Shown: one piece after another, positions 1 through 7,464 of the stretch
How the letters are laid out: every line of letters starts with the position of its first letter
Position numbering within the stretch: the first letter of the stretch is position 1
Source of the DNA: an uncultured Collinsella sp.
Lineage (GTDB): Bacteria; Actinomycetota; Coriobacteriia; Coriobacteriales; Coriobacteriaceae
NCBI GenBank assembly: GCA_947002045.1
Contig: CAMQJB010000014.1
Span: 1 to 48,887, forward strand
Direction of reading: 5' to 3'
DNA: 48,887 bases
The notes under the pieces: generated by a model
Databases searched by the model: none
Told to the model about the DNA's origin: nothing
The model's input: only the letters and a program-made list of their open reading frames with translations
Program-made: the position numbers and the translations under genes

Positions 1-154
1 GCGAACCTCCAGTCCGGACCGCTTCACGGTCCAACTTTCTGTCCGCACCCCCTTTGCGGGCTAAGCAGGAACTATTTCACCGCAACTGAATTTCAGGTCA
101 GGCACCCGCAGCAAGAAGACGAATAGCCTCGGCCTCCCTAGTTACCGCAGGAGG
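1..154. other. left window edge, no gene seen
   Basis: No convincing coding frame with a ribosome binding site is seen here. It holds a small hairpin (16-32, arms GGACCG/CGGTCC), a GC-rich stretch, and at 68-87 a near-copy of the 20-mer that forms a perfect inverted repeat at 7465-7531. It may be the flank of a gene lying off the edge, but nothing shows which. Confidence 0.5.
68..87 (+). repeat. single copy of 20-bp element also found at 7465-7531
   Basis: GGAACTATTTCACCGCAACT differs at one base from the arm at 7512-7531 (GGAACTATATCACCGCAACT). Here it stands alone, without an inverted partner close by. The role is unknown; a regulator site or the end of a small repeat element are both possible. 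Confidence 0.6.
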
Positions 155-265
155 CCCCAGGGCTTACCTCCCAAATCTTTCCGCAGGACGGAAGGACCCC
201 GCCGCGCGAAGCGCACGGCGGGGTCCTGACATGTCCGAGGACGATTTGGGAGGTAAGCCCTGGGG
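155..265. repeat. nested long inverted repeat downstream of pfk
   Basis: The outer arms 155-177 and 243-265 are perfect 23-bp reverse complements (left arm begins CCCCAGGGCTTACC). Between them lies a second 12-bp GC stem (193-204 with 216-227, AGGACCCCGCCG/CGGCGGGGTCCT). It lies just beyond the stop of the minus-strand phosphofructokinase gene, so in RNA it would fold as a long hairpin and could end transcription from either side. No clear T-run follows, so a simple intrinsic terminator is not certain. Confidence 0.7.
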
Positions 266-293
266 GCTCCGATGGGGGCGGTTCCAGCCGAGG

Positions 294-1373
294 CTATTCG
301 TCGCCGAAGCTGATGCCCAGCGCCTTGGCCTCGCGCACCAGATCACTCTGGGGGTCGACAAACTTGAGCTTGCCGGCGACATCCTCGAGCGGCATGTGGC
401 ACATTTTGCCGTCGCGCAGGGCAATCATGTAGCCAAACTCGCCACGCAGGCAGCCAAGCGCGGCCTCGACGCCGCACTGGGTCGCAAAGATGCGGTCCTG
501 AGCGTCGGGCTGGCCACCGCGCTGCGTGTGACCGGGGATGGCGACGCGGGTCTCGCGACCGGTCTTGGCTTCGATCTCCTTGGCGATGTCGTACACGATT
601 GACGGGCTTGTGCGCTCGGCGAGCTTCTTCTTGTACTCCTTCTTGGACAGTGCCGCGTCCTCTTTGGAGATGGCGCCCTCGGCGACGGCCACGATGGTAA
701 AGCGGCTGCCGGTCTCCATGCGATGCTCAATGGTCTTGATGACGTTATCCATGTCGTAGGGAATCTCGGGAATCAAGATGACATCTGCGCCGCCCGCGAC
801 GCCGGCATACAGCGGGATCCAGCCAACCTTGTGGCCCATGATCTCGATAACGAACACGCGCCCGTGACTCGACGCGGTGGTGTGGATGTCGTCGATGCAC
901 TTGGTAGCGACGTCGATGGCGCTCGTAAAGCCAAACGTCAACTCGGTGCCCCAGGTGTCGTTATCGATGGTCTTGGGCAGCGCGATAACGTTGAGGCCCT
1001 CTTCGCGCAGGCGGTTGGCGGTCTTGGTGGATCCGTTGCCACCCAGCATAAACAGGCAGTCGAGCTGCAGCTTATGATAGGTGTGGACCATTGCGGGCAC
1101 CTTCTCGACGCCGTCGGCCTCGGGAGTGTCCAGGCGCTTGAACGGCGTACGGCTCGTGCCCAGGATGGTGCCGCCGCGGGTGAGGATGCCGCTAAAATCG
1201 GCGGGAGTCATGACACGGAATCTGCTGTAGATAAGGCCCTGGTAGCCGTCCTCAAAACCATAGATCTCGATAGGCTCTTCGCTGTTGGTCATAAGTGTTT
1301 TGACAATGCCGCGCATGGTGGCGTTGAGTGCCTGGCAGTCGCCGCCACTGGTAAGAAGACCGATCCTAAGCAT
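294..1373 (-). CDS. pfkA: 6-phosphofructokinase (PfkA family)
   Basis: Phosphorylates fructose 6-phosphate in glycolysis, in the cytoplasm. The 359-residue product has the family motifs in order: N-terminal LTSGGD (7-12), GGNGS (111-115) at the phosphoryl-donor loop, PKTIDND (133-139) with the catalytic aspartate, MGHKVGW (179-185) and PEIPYD (202-207). The donor signature is mixed: Gly in the GG-x-GS position points to ATP, while Lys in PKTIDND is usual in PPi-dependent and group III enzymes; Asn replaces the usual acidic residue of GGDGS. Donor specificity is therefore left open. The ATG is preceded by a GGAAGGA ribosome site. Monocistronic, with the large inverted repeat 155-265 downstream. 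Confidence 0.93.
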   Translation of the reverse strand: MLRIGLLTSGGDCQALNATMRGIVKTLMTNSEEPIEIYGFEDGYQGLIYSRFRVMTPADFSGILTRGGTILGTSRTPFKRLDTPEADGVEKVPAMVHTYHKLQLDCLFMLGGNGSTKTANRLREEGLNVIALPKTIDNDTWGTELTFGFTSAIDVATKCIDDIHTTASSHGRVFVIEIMGHKVGWIPLYAGVAGGADVILIPEIPYDMDNVIKTIEHRMETGSRFTIVAVAEGAISKEDAALSKKEYKKKLAERTSPSIVYDIAKEIEAKTGRETRVAIPGHTQRGGQPDAQDRIFATQCGVEAALGCLRGEFGYMIALRDGKMCHMPLEDVAGKLKFVDPQSDLVREAKALGISFGDE

Positions 1374-1410
1374 GATGAATCCTTCCGGGCAAGTTATAAC
1401 ATGCGCATAA

Positions 1411-1446
1411 GTTTACCCCCGCACACTGTTGACGCGGGGGTAAAAC
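1411..1446 (-). terminator. hairpin after the linear amide hydrolase gene
   Basis: An 11-bp stem (TTTACCCCCGC/GCGGGGGTAAA) with an 11-nt loop lies between the stop of the minus-strand hydrolase gene and the start of pfkA. It probably terminates the hydrolase transcript, though the T-run on the minus strand is poor. It also lies in the pfkA promoter region. Confidence 0.55.
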
Positions 1447-1513
1447 GTGTTAGCTCAAGCGTATGGAAATGTAAACAACGTCAGGCGAGCGTAAGGCCGA
1501 CAGGCCTGGCTCC

Positions 1514-2599
1514 TTACAGTGCGAAGGCGTCGACGTCGCCCCAGTGGCGGCGCAGCGTAATAGCGGCGGCGGGTTCGGTATTGTCAAAGACGACCGACCA
1601 TTGCGTATTGCTGGTGATGTCTTCCGGATTGGGTTCTTGCGCTGCGGCGCGCAGGGCTTCCCAGACAATCGTTTCGTCCTGGGCACCGACATGGGCGTCA
1701 AGAACATCGGCGATTGCGACGGCGCGCTCTTTACCATGGCCCAGCTCGCCATTCTTTTGGTTGGGCAGCACTTCGTCGTCATAGCAGGCGTAGAAGTTCG
1801 TAACCTGGCGTACAGGAGTCGCTTTGAAAGCGCGGTCCGGATCGCGCGGGTCCCATTCTACTACGCGCGCGTCACCGGCGGCGTCGTTGATAAAGAAGTG
1901 GTAATCGCGTCCTGCCATGGCGTGCATGTCGTAGGCGAAAAGCAGGTCGACAGCTTCTTGCGTGGTGGCGGCACGGTCGAGCACCAGACGGATGGCGAGC
2001 GAGGTGTTGATGACGGGCCGTTGCGTGTCCTGGTCACAGGGCTTGGAATCCAGGGTGAGTACGGCAATGGACACGCCGCATTCGTTAACACCGTCGAGCT
2101 GGGCAAACGGGCCCATGAGTGCCGCGGCGCGTCCGGCGACGGAGTCAAGTGGAGTGTTATCGCCCAGGTTGTTAAGGGCGGCAAGCCCGATGGAAGCATA
2201 GCCGCCGCGTGGGTGATTGCGCACCAGCAGCGCCGAGGTGTCGTCCTTAAAGTCGTAATTGCGACCGGTGCGCACGCGGCCTTCGGCATCTACGGCGACA
2301 AAAGCGCTGCAGGCAAACTGGGGCGCCTGGACATGTGCCGGCACACCGGGCAGCACCTGCGCCACCACGGCATCGATGTAGGCCTGGTCGTCGCGCACGC
2401 CAGCGGCGATGATGCGATCGAGATCGTAGTCGTAGGCGATGTCGATTGCGTACAGGTCATAGCCATCCGCGTAGCCGGTCAAGCGTTTGAGCGACGCGGC
2501 GGACTTGATTTGCTTGTGATAAACGATACCGGTGGCAGCGGCAAGGCCGACGGCGACTCCCGCGACACCGCAGGTGATGGCAATGTTACGTGGCTTCAT
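1514..2599 (-). CDS. linear amide C-N hydrolase, choloylglycine hydrolase/penicillin acylase family
   Basis: Ntn-hydrolase of the family that includes bile-salt hydrolases, penicillin V acylases and acyltransferases; it should cleave a linear amide bond. The 361-residue product starts with an uncleaved-looking membrane segment (about 7-27), so the enzyme is probably anchored on the outside of the membrane. The nucleophile is probably C97 in CSAF, followed by the conserved GRNYD (112-116, R113 and D116). Unlike classical bile-salt hydrolases, the Cys is internal, so self-cleavage or another maturation step before C97 would be needed. Substrate cannot be told; bile acids, N-acyl amino acids or penicillins are options. 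Divergent from the M18 peptidase gene, sharing a 161-bp promoter region. Confidence 0.78.
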   Translation of the reverse strand: MKPRNIAITCGVAGVAVGLAAATGIVYHKQIKSAASLKRLTGYADGYDLYAIDIAYDYDLDRIIAAGVRDDQAYIDAVVAQVLPGVPAHVQAPQFACSAFVAVDAEGRVRTGRNYDFKDDTSALLVRNHPRGGYASIGLAALNNLGDNTPLDSVAGRAAALMGPFAQLDGVNECGVSIAVLTLDSKPCDQDTQRPVINTSLAIRLVLDRAATTQEAVDLLFAYDMHAMAGRDYHFFINDAAGDARVVEWDPRDPDRAFKATPVRQVTNFYACYDDEVLPNQKNGELGHGKERAVAIADVLDAHVGAQDETIVWEALRAAAQEPNPEDITSNTQWSVVFDNTEPAAAITLRRHWGDVDAFAL

Positions 2600-2760
2600 G
2601 ACGGCTCCTCTCGTCCTGTTAGCGCAATTGTCGCAAAAGGAGCGCGGGCATGATGGCTCAACTTGGTGAGTGGCGCGGAATTAAGCACGGAATGAAGAGT
2701 GCGGCGCTGGCGTGGCGGGGTATGCTGGAGGGGACCATCAACCCAGCGAAAGGGGAGAGC

Positions 2761-4146
2761 ATGACGGATCAGGAAACGCCCGAGCGCGCGCATGTGACGG
2801 CCGATGATATCGAGGCCGCCAACGACCTTATCGACTTTATCGAGGCATGCCCCAGCATGTTCCATACGGCGGCGACCATTATGGCCGAGCTCGACGAGGC
2901 GGGCTTTACCTACCTGCCCGAGAATGCGGCGTGGGACATCGAGCCGGGCGGGCGTTATTACACGCAGCGCAACACCTCGAGCGTTGTTGCCTTTAAGGTG
3001 GGCGAGGACCTGGCCGCGACGTGGGGCGAGGACGGTGTTGCCGGTGACTATCATTTTCAGCTCACGGCGTCGCACAGCGATTCTCCGACGTTTAAGGTCA
3101 AGGCCGTGCCCGAACTTGACGGTGCGGGCGAGACGCTGCGTCTGAACATCGAGGCCTACGGCGGCATGATCGACTACACTTGGTTCGATCGCCCGCTGGC
3201 GCTCGCGGGCCGCGTACTGGTGCGCGAGGGCGACCGTATCGAGAGCCGCCTGCTTGCTACCGAGCGCGAGGTCGCTATCATTCCGAGCCTTGCCATCCAC
3301 ATGAACCGCGGCGTTAACGAGGGCTTTGCTCCCAACCGAGCCGTCGACCTGTGCCCGCTCATCAGCGCCGGCGAGCTTAAACAGGGAGATTTTGACGCAC
3401 TGATCGCTGACGAACTGGACGTTGAGCCCGAGCAGATCCTAGGTCGCGATCTGTTCCTGGTCAATCGTCAGGATGCGCGCATTTGGGGCTGGGCCGACGA
3501 GTTTATCTCGACGCCCAAGCTCGACGACCTGGCCTGCGCTTACACCTCGCTGCAGGCATTTTTGGGTGCCGAGAATGCGCATGACATCTCGGTCTTTTGC
3601 TGCTTTGATAACGAGGAGGTTGGCTCCGAGACCAAGCAGGGCGCCATGTCGACGTTCTTGGCCGACGCGCTGCGCCGCATCAACGGATCGCTGGGCTTTG
3701 ACGACGAGTCGTACCATCGCGCACTTGCCGCCTCGATGCTTGTGAGCTGCGACAATGCGCATGCCGTGCACCCCAACCACGCCGAGAAGTGCGATGCTCG
3801 CAATCAGGTTGTGCTCAACGGCGGCATTGTCATTAAGGAAGCCGCCAACCAGCACTACTGCACCGATGCCTTTAGCCGCGCGGTGTTCCAGGCCATCTGT
3901 GATGACGCCGACGTACCCACACAGGCCTTCGCCAACAAGAGCGATATGGCCGGAGGCTCCACACTCGGCAACCTGTCCAATATGCAGGCGAGCATGCATG
4001 CCGTGGACGTGGGCCTGCCGCAGCTGGCCATGCACTCAAGCTACGAGACCGGCGGCGTACGCGACGTGATGTACGCCATCCGCGCCCTCACCGCCTTCTA
4101 CGAGCGCGACCTCCATATCAACGGAGCCGAAAGCGCGGAGCTCTAA
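2761..4146 (+). CDS. M18 family aminopeptidase
   Basis: Zinc-dependent aminopeptidase, probably cytosolic, releasing N-terminal (often acidic) residues from peptides. The 461-residue product shows TASHSDSP (HSD at 105-107), LDDLACAY with a bridging Asp, DNEEVGS with catalytic Glu and metal-binding Glu, SCDNAHAVHPNH, and a late HSSYETGG metal His. Length matches the family (about 430-480). The start at 2761 is chosen because GGGGAGAGC sits right before it; an in-frame ATG at 2650 would add 37 residues with no homology-like content. Followed by a dyad repeat and a terminator. Confidence 0.93.
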   Translation: MTDQETPERAHVTADDIEAANDLIDFIEACPSMFHTAATIMAELDEAGFTYLPENAAWDIEPGGRYYTQRNTSSVVAFKVGEDLAATWGEDGVAGDYHFQLTASHSDSPTFKVKAVPELDGAGETLRLNIEAYGGMIDYTWFDRPLALAGRVLVREGDRIESRLLATEREVAIIPSLAIHMNRGVNEGFAPNRAVDLCPLISAGELKQGDFDALIADELDVEPEQILGRDLFLVNRQDARIWGWADEFISTPKLDDLACAYTSLQAFLGAENAHDISVFCCFDNEEVGSETKQGAMSTFLADALRRINGSLGFDDESYHRALAASMLVSCDNAHAVHPNHAEKCDARNQVVLNGGIVIKEAANQHYCTDAFSRAVFQAICDDADVPTQAFANKSDMAGGSTLGNLSNMQASMHAVDVGLPQLAMHSSYETGGVRDVMYAIRALTAFYERDLHINGAESAEL

Positions 4147-4147
4147 A

Positions 4148-4180
4148 ACCTGCCAAAGAGGGATGTTGATTTCGGCAGGT
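4148..4180 (+). repeat. degenerate member of the GGCAGG dyad repeat family
   Basis: ACCTGCC and GGCAGGT arms with the flank TTTTATCTGGG, as in the copies at 6414, 16387, 41241 and 46100, but with the loop core changed to GGGATG. It begins at the stop codon of the M18 gene, may act as a terminator there, and looks like an old copy. Confidence 0.65.
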
Positions 4181-4231
4181 TTTATCTGGGCGAATGCAAA
4201 GGGTGAAACCGAGCTAGATCTGTGATATGTG

Positions 4232-4265
4232 GCCGCCGAGGTGCAGTGTGCCTCGGCGGCTTTTT
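4232..4265 (+). terminator. intrinsic terminator after M18 peptidase
   Basis: A perfect 10-bp stem GCCGCCGAGG/CCTCGGCGGC with a 9-nt loop is followed directly by TTTTT. This is a classical intrinsic terminator separating the peptidase from the toxin-antitoxin pair. Confidence 0.88.
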
Positions 4266-4283
4266 GTGTACAGAGTACGGCTA

Positions 4284-4307
4284 ATGCTTATAAATGCTAT
4301 ACATGCT
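4284..4307 (+). promoter_or_regulatory. phased ATGCT repeats upstream of toxin-antitoxin pair
   Basis: ATGCT occurs at 4284-4288, 4294-4298 and 4303-4307, a spacing of 10 and 9 bp in an AT-rich stretch. Toxin-antitoxin promoters are often repressed by the antitoxin binding such short repeats on one DNA face, so this is a candidate operator. No footprint evidence exists here. Confidence 0.45.
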
Positions 4308-4360
4308 TTACGTATCTACCATAGAGTTTTATGATAGTTTTGAAGTATTAAGGAGGGGTC

Positions 4361-4741
4361 ATGACCACAACAGCCGCTCAGATCAACGTGCGTCTCGATG
4401 CCGATCTTAAAAGGAGTGGGGACGCCGCTCTCTCCAGGGCCGGTATGACGCCGAGCCAAGCGGTGCGTGCGCTCTGGCAACTTGCGGCATCTCTGGCTGA
4501 TCGGCCCGGCGCGCTCGAGGATATCCTGCTGCCCAGTCGTGCCCGGGCGGAACAGCGCGAGCGCGAAAAGGCCGCCAAACGTAAGCTCGAGCTCATGGAT
4601 CAGGGGTCGAAGCTGTTCGCTGCCGCTTGCCGTGAGTCGGGAATCGATATGGTCAGGGCTCAGCCATCGGACGACGAAGAGCTCAAACGGAATGCCTATG
4701 CGGATCGCTATGGCGAGGAGATGAGCTGGCTCTATGAGTGA
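4361..4741 (+). CDS. RelB/DinJ-like antitoxin
   Basis: Antitoxin half of a type II toxin-antitoxin pair. The 126-residue product begins with a ribbon-helix-helix-like segment (QINVRLDADLKRSGDAAL, about 7-24) followed by GMTPSQAVRALW (28-39), the usual start of RelB/DinJ proteins that bind DNA and the toxin. The middle is a charged helix rich in Arg, Glu and Lys, and the acidic C-terminus is the likely toxin-binding tail. A strong AGGAGGGG site lies just upstream. Its last 8 bases overlap the toxin gene, the usual translational coupling. RelB-type antitoxins normally face RelE-fold toxins, but the partner here is a PIN nuclease. Confidence 0.8.
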   Translation: MTTTAAQINVRLDADLKRSGDAALSRAGMTPSQAVRALWQLAASLADRPGALEDILLPSRARAEQREREKAAKRKLELMDQGSKLFAAACRESGIDMVRAQPSDDEELKRNAYADRYGEEMSWLYE

Positions 4742-5225
4742 GGCTCCAAGGCGTATCTTGGTTGACACCAACGTGTGGCTCGATTACTTCATTCCCTCAC
4801 GACGTGGTCGTTCGGTGGCGATTGAGTTTTTACGCGATGCATGCACGGCGCAGGTGGATTTGCTGTATGCGGCGACATCGTCCAAAGATCTGTTCTATTT
4901 GATTTCAAGCGAACATAAGGCATGGTATCGGCGCGAGCATGGCTCACTATCCCAAGATGCCGCCGTGGCGGCGACATCACTTGCATGGGATTGCCTCGAC
5001 GTGTTGTCGCAACTTGCCACGCCGGTACCCTGCGACCTGAGTGACATATGGATGGCGAGCAAGCAGCGTAATCTCCATAGCGATTACGAAGACGATTTAA
5101 TCATTGCGGCAGCGATGCGCTCCCAAGCAGATTTACTGGTCACCAACGATGTCAAACTCTGTTCACACGCGCCTGTCGCAGCAATGAGCGTAGAAGACGC
5201 AAAGAATTACTTAGCAACGCTCTAA
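4734..5225 (+). CDS. PIN-domain toxin (VapC-like ribonuclease)
   Basis: Probable Mg-dependent ribonuclease toxin of 163 residues, as is usual for PIN toxins. The acidic active-site residues are in place: D11 in LVDTNVWLD, the EDD cluster at 119-121 in SDYEDDLIIAAA, and D139 in LLVTNDVKL. The start overlaps the antitoxin end by 8 bases. VapC enzymes cut tRNA or rRNA; the target here is not visible. No ribosome site of its own is obvious, in line with coupling to the antitoxin. Confidence 0.85.
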   Translation: MSEAPRRILVDTNVWLDYFIPSRRGRSVAIEFLRDACTAQVDLLYAATSSKDLFYLISSEHKAWYRREHGSLSQDAAVAATSLAWDCLDVLSQLATPVPCDLSDIWMASKQRNLHSDYEDDLIIAAAMRSQADLLVTNDVKLCSHAPVAAMSVEDAKNYLATL

Positions 5226-5298
5226 CAATTTGAAGACCCCACAGGTTGAGCAAAAGTCAGCGAGAGCCTGCCGTTTGAGCCAAGGTGCCGTGAAATGA

Positions 5299-5327
5299 AA
5301 AGGCGCTGACCTTCTGGTCGCGCCTTT
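5299..5327. terminator. bidirectional hairpin between toxin gene and dehydrogenase
   Basis: The stem AAAGGCGC/GCGCCTTT continues past one bulged T into GACC/GGTC with a TTCT loop. It lies between two convergent genes (PIN toxin plus strand, hydroxyacid dehydrogenase minus strand) and could stop both. The flanking T-runs are only three long. Confidence 0.6.
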
Positions 5328-5356
5328 GAAATTGAACGGCAGATTGGCCAAACGGC

Positions 5357-5423
5357 GGGCTCGCAGCGTCGACCGGTCCGCCGGTCGTTAGACGGGCGGA
5401 ACCCATGGGGCTCGCAGCGTCGA
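5357..5423 (+). repeat. 16-bp direct repeat with hairpins
   Basis: GGGCTCGCAGCGTCGA occurs at 5357-5372 and 5408-5423, 51 bp apart, in the intergenic space of two convergent genes. The first copy is followed by the dyad GACCGG/CCGGTC (5371-5386). The second is enclosed by GGAACCC/GGGTTCC. The stretch looks like two diverged copies of one stem-loop unit. Function unknown. Confidence 0.55.
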
Positions 5424-5458
5424 GGGGTTCCGGCGTTTGGTAAAACGGCGGAACAAGA

Positions 5459-6394
5459 TTAGTGCTCGATCCAACAACGTAAAGTTTCGCCTGCCTGCAG
5501 GTGACGCAGATTCTCCGCGGCAATGTCGACCACATTGTTGAGCGTGGCTGCCAGGTGGAACCAGCCCGAGATATGCGGCGTGATGAGCATGTTGGGCGCA
5601 TCCCACAGTGGACTTGTCTCAGGCAACGGTTCGGGGTCGGTGACGTCGACCGCGGCGCCGGCGAGATGTCCCGACTCCAGGGCGACAACCAAGTCGTCGG
5701 CGACCACAAGATCGCCGCGGCCGCCGTTGGCAAAGAAGGCACCCGGTTTCATCGCGGCAAAGAACTCGGCATTTGCAATGCCGCGGGTCTCGGGCGTACT
5801 GGGCATAAAGGATGCGACGACGTCTGCCTCCGCCAGACGCTCAGACAGGGTGTCCATGCCGTCCATGTCCTCAAATACAATGGGGTAGACGAGCGGATGG
5901 CGCTTGATGCCGCGGACGTGTGCACCCATACTGCGGCAGAGCGTGGCGAAGTGGCCGCCGATATCGCCCGCGCCCAGCACCAGCACGTTGGCGTTTTTGA
6001 GCGAGGTGACCGGCCCTAAATCCTCCCAGCGATGCTCGCGCTGCAAGTCGTGATAGCCGGGCAAGCGCTTCATCATGGAAAGGACCATGGCAAACATGTG
6101 CTCGCTTACGGCCTGGCCATAGGCGCCCACCGAGCAGGAAAGCTTGGCGTCGGCTGGCACGGTGCCGGCGGCCAAGTAATCATCATAGCCCGCGGTCTGC
6201 AGTTGCAGCAGCTGGAGGTGCTCGCACGCGGTAAGCATGTCAGGGTCGATGTTGCCCAAGATCACGTCGGCATCGGCGACCTGCTCGCGCGTGATGGCGT
6301 CGGAGCTCGTGTAGATAAAGTCCTCGCCCGGAGCGCTCGACTCGAGGATCGCGCGATGGCGGTCGTTGACGGGCAACAAAACCAGGATGTTCAC
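5459..6394 (-). CDS. D-isomer-specific 2-hydroxyacid dehydrogenase
   Basis: NAD(P)-dependent oxidoreductase that reduces 2-keto acids to D-2-hydroxyacids or the reverse; substrate not predictable. The GTG start at 6394 is chosen because GAGAGGA lies six bases before it; the longer open frame would run through a dyad repeat (6414-6448). The 311-residue product has a nucleotide-binding GAGDIG (141-146) and the catalytic triad R226 (NGGRGD), E255 (DPEPLPE) and H274 (ITPHISGW). Length is normal for the family. It stands alone between two hairpin regions. Confidence 0.88.
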   Translation of the reverse strand: MNILVLLPVNDRHRAILESSAPGEDFIYTSSDAITREQVADADVILGNIDPDMLTACEHLQLLQLQTAGYDDYLAAGTVPADAKLSCSVGAYGQAVSEHMFAMVLSMMKRLPGYHDLQREHRWEDLGPVTSLKNANVLVLGAGDIGGHFATLCRSMGAHVRGIKRHPLVYPIVFEDMDGMDTLSERLAEADVVASFMPSTPETRGIANAEFFAAMKPGAFFANGGRGDLVVADDLVVALESGHLAGAAVDVTDPEPLPETSPLWDAPNMLITPHISGWFHLAATLNNVVDIAAENLRHLQAGETLRCWIEH

Positions 6395-6413
6395 AAGCAG
6401 TCCTCTCCGCTCG

Positions 6414-6448
6414 ACCTGCCAAAAAGGGACAGGTTTATTTTGGCAGGT
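6414..6448 (+). repeat. GGGACAGG dyad repeat, 35 bp
   Basis: Perfect 11-bp arms ACCTGCCAAAA/TTTTGGCAGGT enclose AGGGACAGGTTTA. The 35-bp layout is identical in the copies at 16387-16421, 41241-41275 and 46100-46134, and all share a 3' flank resembling TTTTATCTGGGAAAACG. It lies in the leader region of the hydroxyacid dehydrogenase gene. Confidence 0.85.
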
Positions 6449-6476
6449 TGTATCAGGCAAAACGTTCAAATAAAAA

Positions 6477-6515
6477 CGCCGGATGCAAGACGAGCGTGCC
6501 CGTCAGCATCCGGCG
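6477..6515 (-). terminator. intrinsic terminator after map
   Basis: The perfect 10-bp stem CGCCGGATGC/GCATCCGGCG is followed on the minus strand by TTTTTA. It ends the methionine aminopeptidase transcript. Confidence 0.87.
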
Positions 6516-6524
6516 CATCCACGG

Positions 6525-7412
6525 CTACCAGCTCAGCAGCTCGTAGCCGTCCTCGGTCACGACCAGCTGCACCTCGCACTGGGCGGAGTCGCTACCGTCC
6601 TTGGTGCGCACACACCAGCCGTCGCCCTTGCTGATTTTAATGTCGGGAGCTCCGGCATTGACCATGGGCTCGATGGTAAAGACCATGCCCGGGGCCATGA
6701 TGGTGTCCACATCGGGCGCCTCGGTGGTAAAGCCCACAAACGGGTCCTCGTGGAACTCCTTACCGATGCCGTGTCCGCCGTACTCGCGCACCACGCTAAA
6801 ACCGGCGTCCTCGACCGTCTTTTGCACGGCCTCGGCCATAACGGACAGCGGCAGCCATGGCTTGACGGCCGCCAGGCCCGCCTCCACGCTGGCGCGGGTG
6901 ACGTCGACAAGACGCTGGCGCTCGGCCGAGACCTCGCCGATGCAGAACATGCGGCTCGAGTCGCTAAAGTAGCCGTCCAAGATCGTAGAGCAGTCCACAT
7001 TGATGATGTCACCTTCGTGCAGCACGTCCGTATCGCAGGGGATGCCGTGGCAGACGACGTCGTTGATCGAGGTGCACACGCTTTTGGGGTAGCCCTCGTA
7101 GTTGAGGTCGGCCGGCGTGCCACCGTGCTCGACGGTGTAGTCGTAGATCATCTGGTCGATCTGGTTGGTGGTCATGCCCGCGGCGATGTGCTCGCCTACG
7201 TAGTCAAGCACGCCCACGTTGATGGCGGCAGAGCGCTTGATGCCCTCGATGTCGGCGGGCGTCTTGTAGAGTGTGCGGGGCAGAACCTCCCAGCCCTCTT
7301 CCCACAAGCGCTCGAGGCGCTCATCAAAGGCGCTATGGCATTTCTTGTATTTCTTGCCGCTGCCGCACCAGCAAGCGTCGTTGCGGCCAGGCACGGGTCC
7401 TTTGTCATACAT
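6525..7412 (-). CDS. map: type I methionine aminopeptidase with N-terminal SEC-C zinc motif
   Basis: Removes the initiator methionine from new proteins at the ribosome. The 295-residue product starts with a SEC-C zinc-binding motif CWCGSGKKYKKCH (14-26), which is often found fused to this enzyme in actinobacteria and clostridia and may help ribosome docking. The M24 pita-bread fold follows with the five metal ligands D140, D151, H214 (GHGIG), E248 (FTIEPM) and E280, plus H122. The ATG is preceded by GAAAGGAAG. Monocistronic with its own terminator. An inverted repeat of 20-bp arms lies upstream at 7465-7531. Confidence 0.95.
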   Translation of the reverse strand: MYDKGPVPGRNDACWCGSGKKYKKCHSAFDERLERLWEEGWEVLPRTLYKTPADIEGIKRSAAINVGVLDYVGEHIAAGMTTNQIDQMIYDYTVEHGGTPADLNYEGYPKSVCTSINDVVCHGIPCDTDVLHEGDIINVDCSTILDGYFSDSSRMFCIGEVSAERQRLVDVTRASVEAGLAAVKPWLPLSVMAEAVQKTVEDAGFSVVREYGGHGIGKEFHEDPFVGFTTEAPDVDTIMAPGMVFTIEPMVNAGAPDIKISKGDGWCVRTKDGSDSAQCEVQLVVTEDGYELLSW

Positions 7413-7464
7413 GGCTAACTTCCTTTCATCCGCAGCTAGTATAGCCCACCCACGCGTCCATATA

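Noticed and set aside
1..150. tRNA or rRNA end at the left edge
   Set aside because: The short hairpins do not fit a cloverleaf and no rRNA-like stretch is recognised.
723..1784. Plus-strand open frame of about 350 codons over the pfkA gene
   Set aside because: Runs opposite to a clear phosphofructokinase and continues through intergenic sequence; no motif found.
2650..2760. Earlier start of the M18 aminopeptidase
   Set aside because: The added 37 residues fit no family pattern and the good ribosome site lies before 2761.
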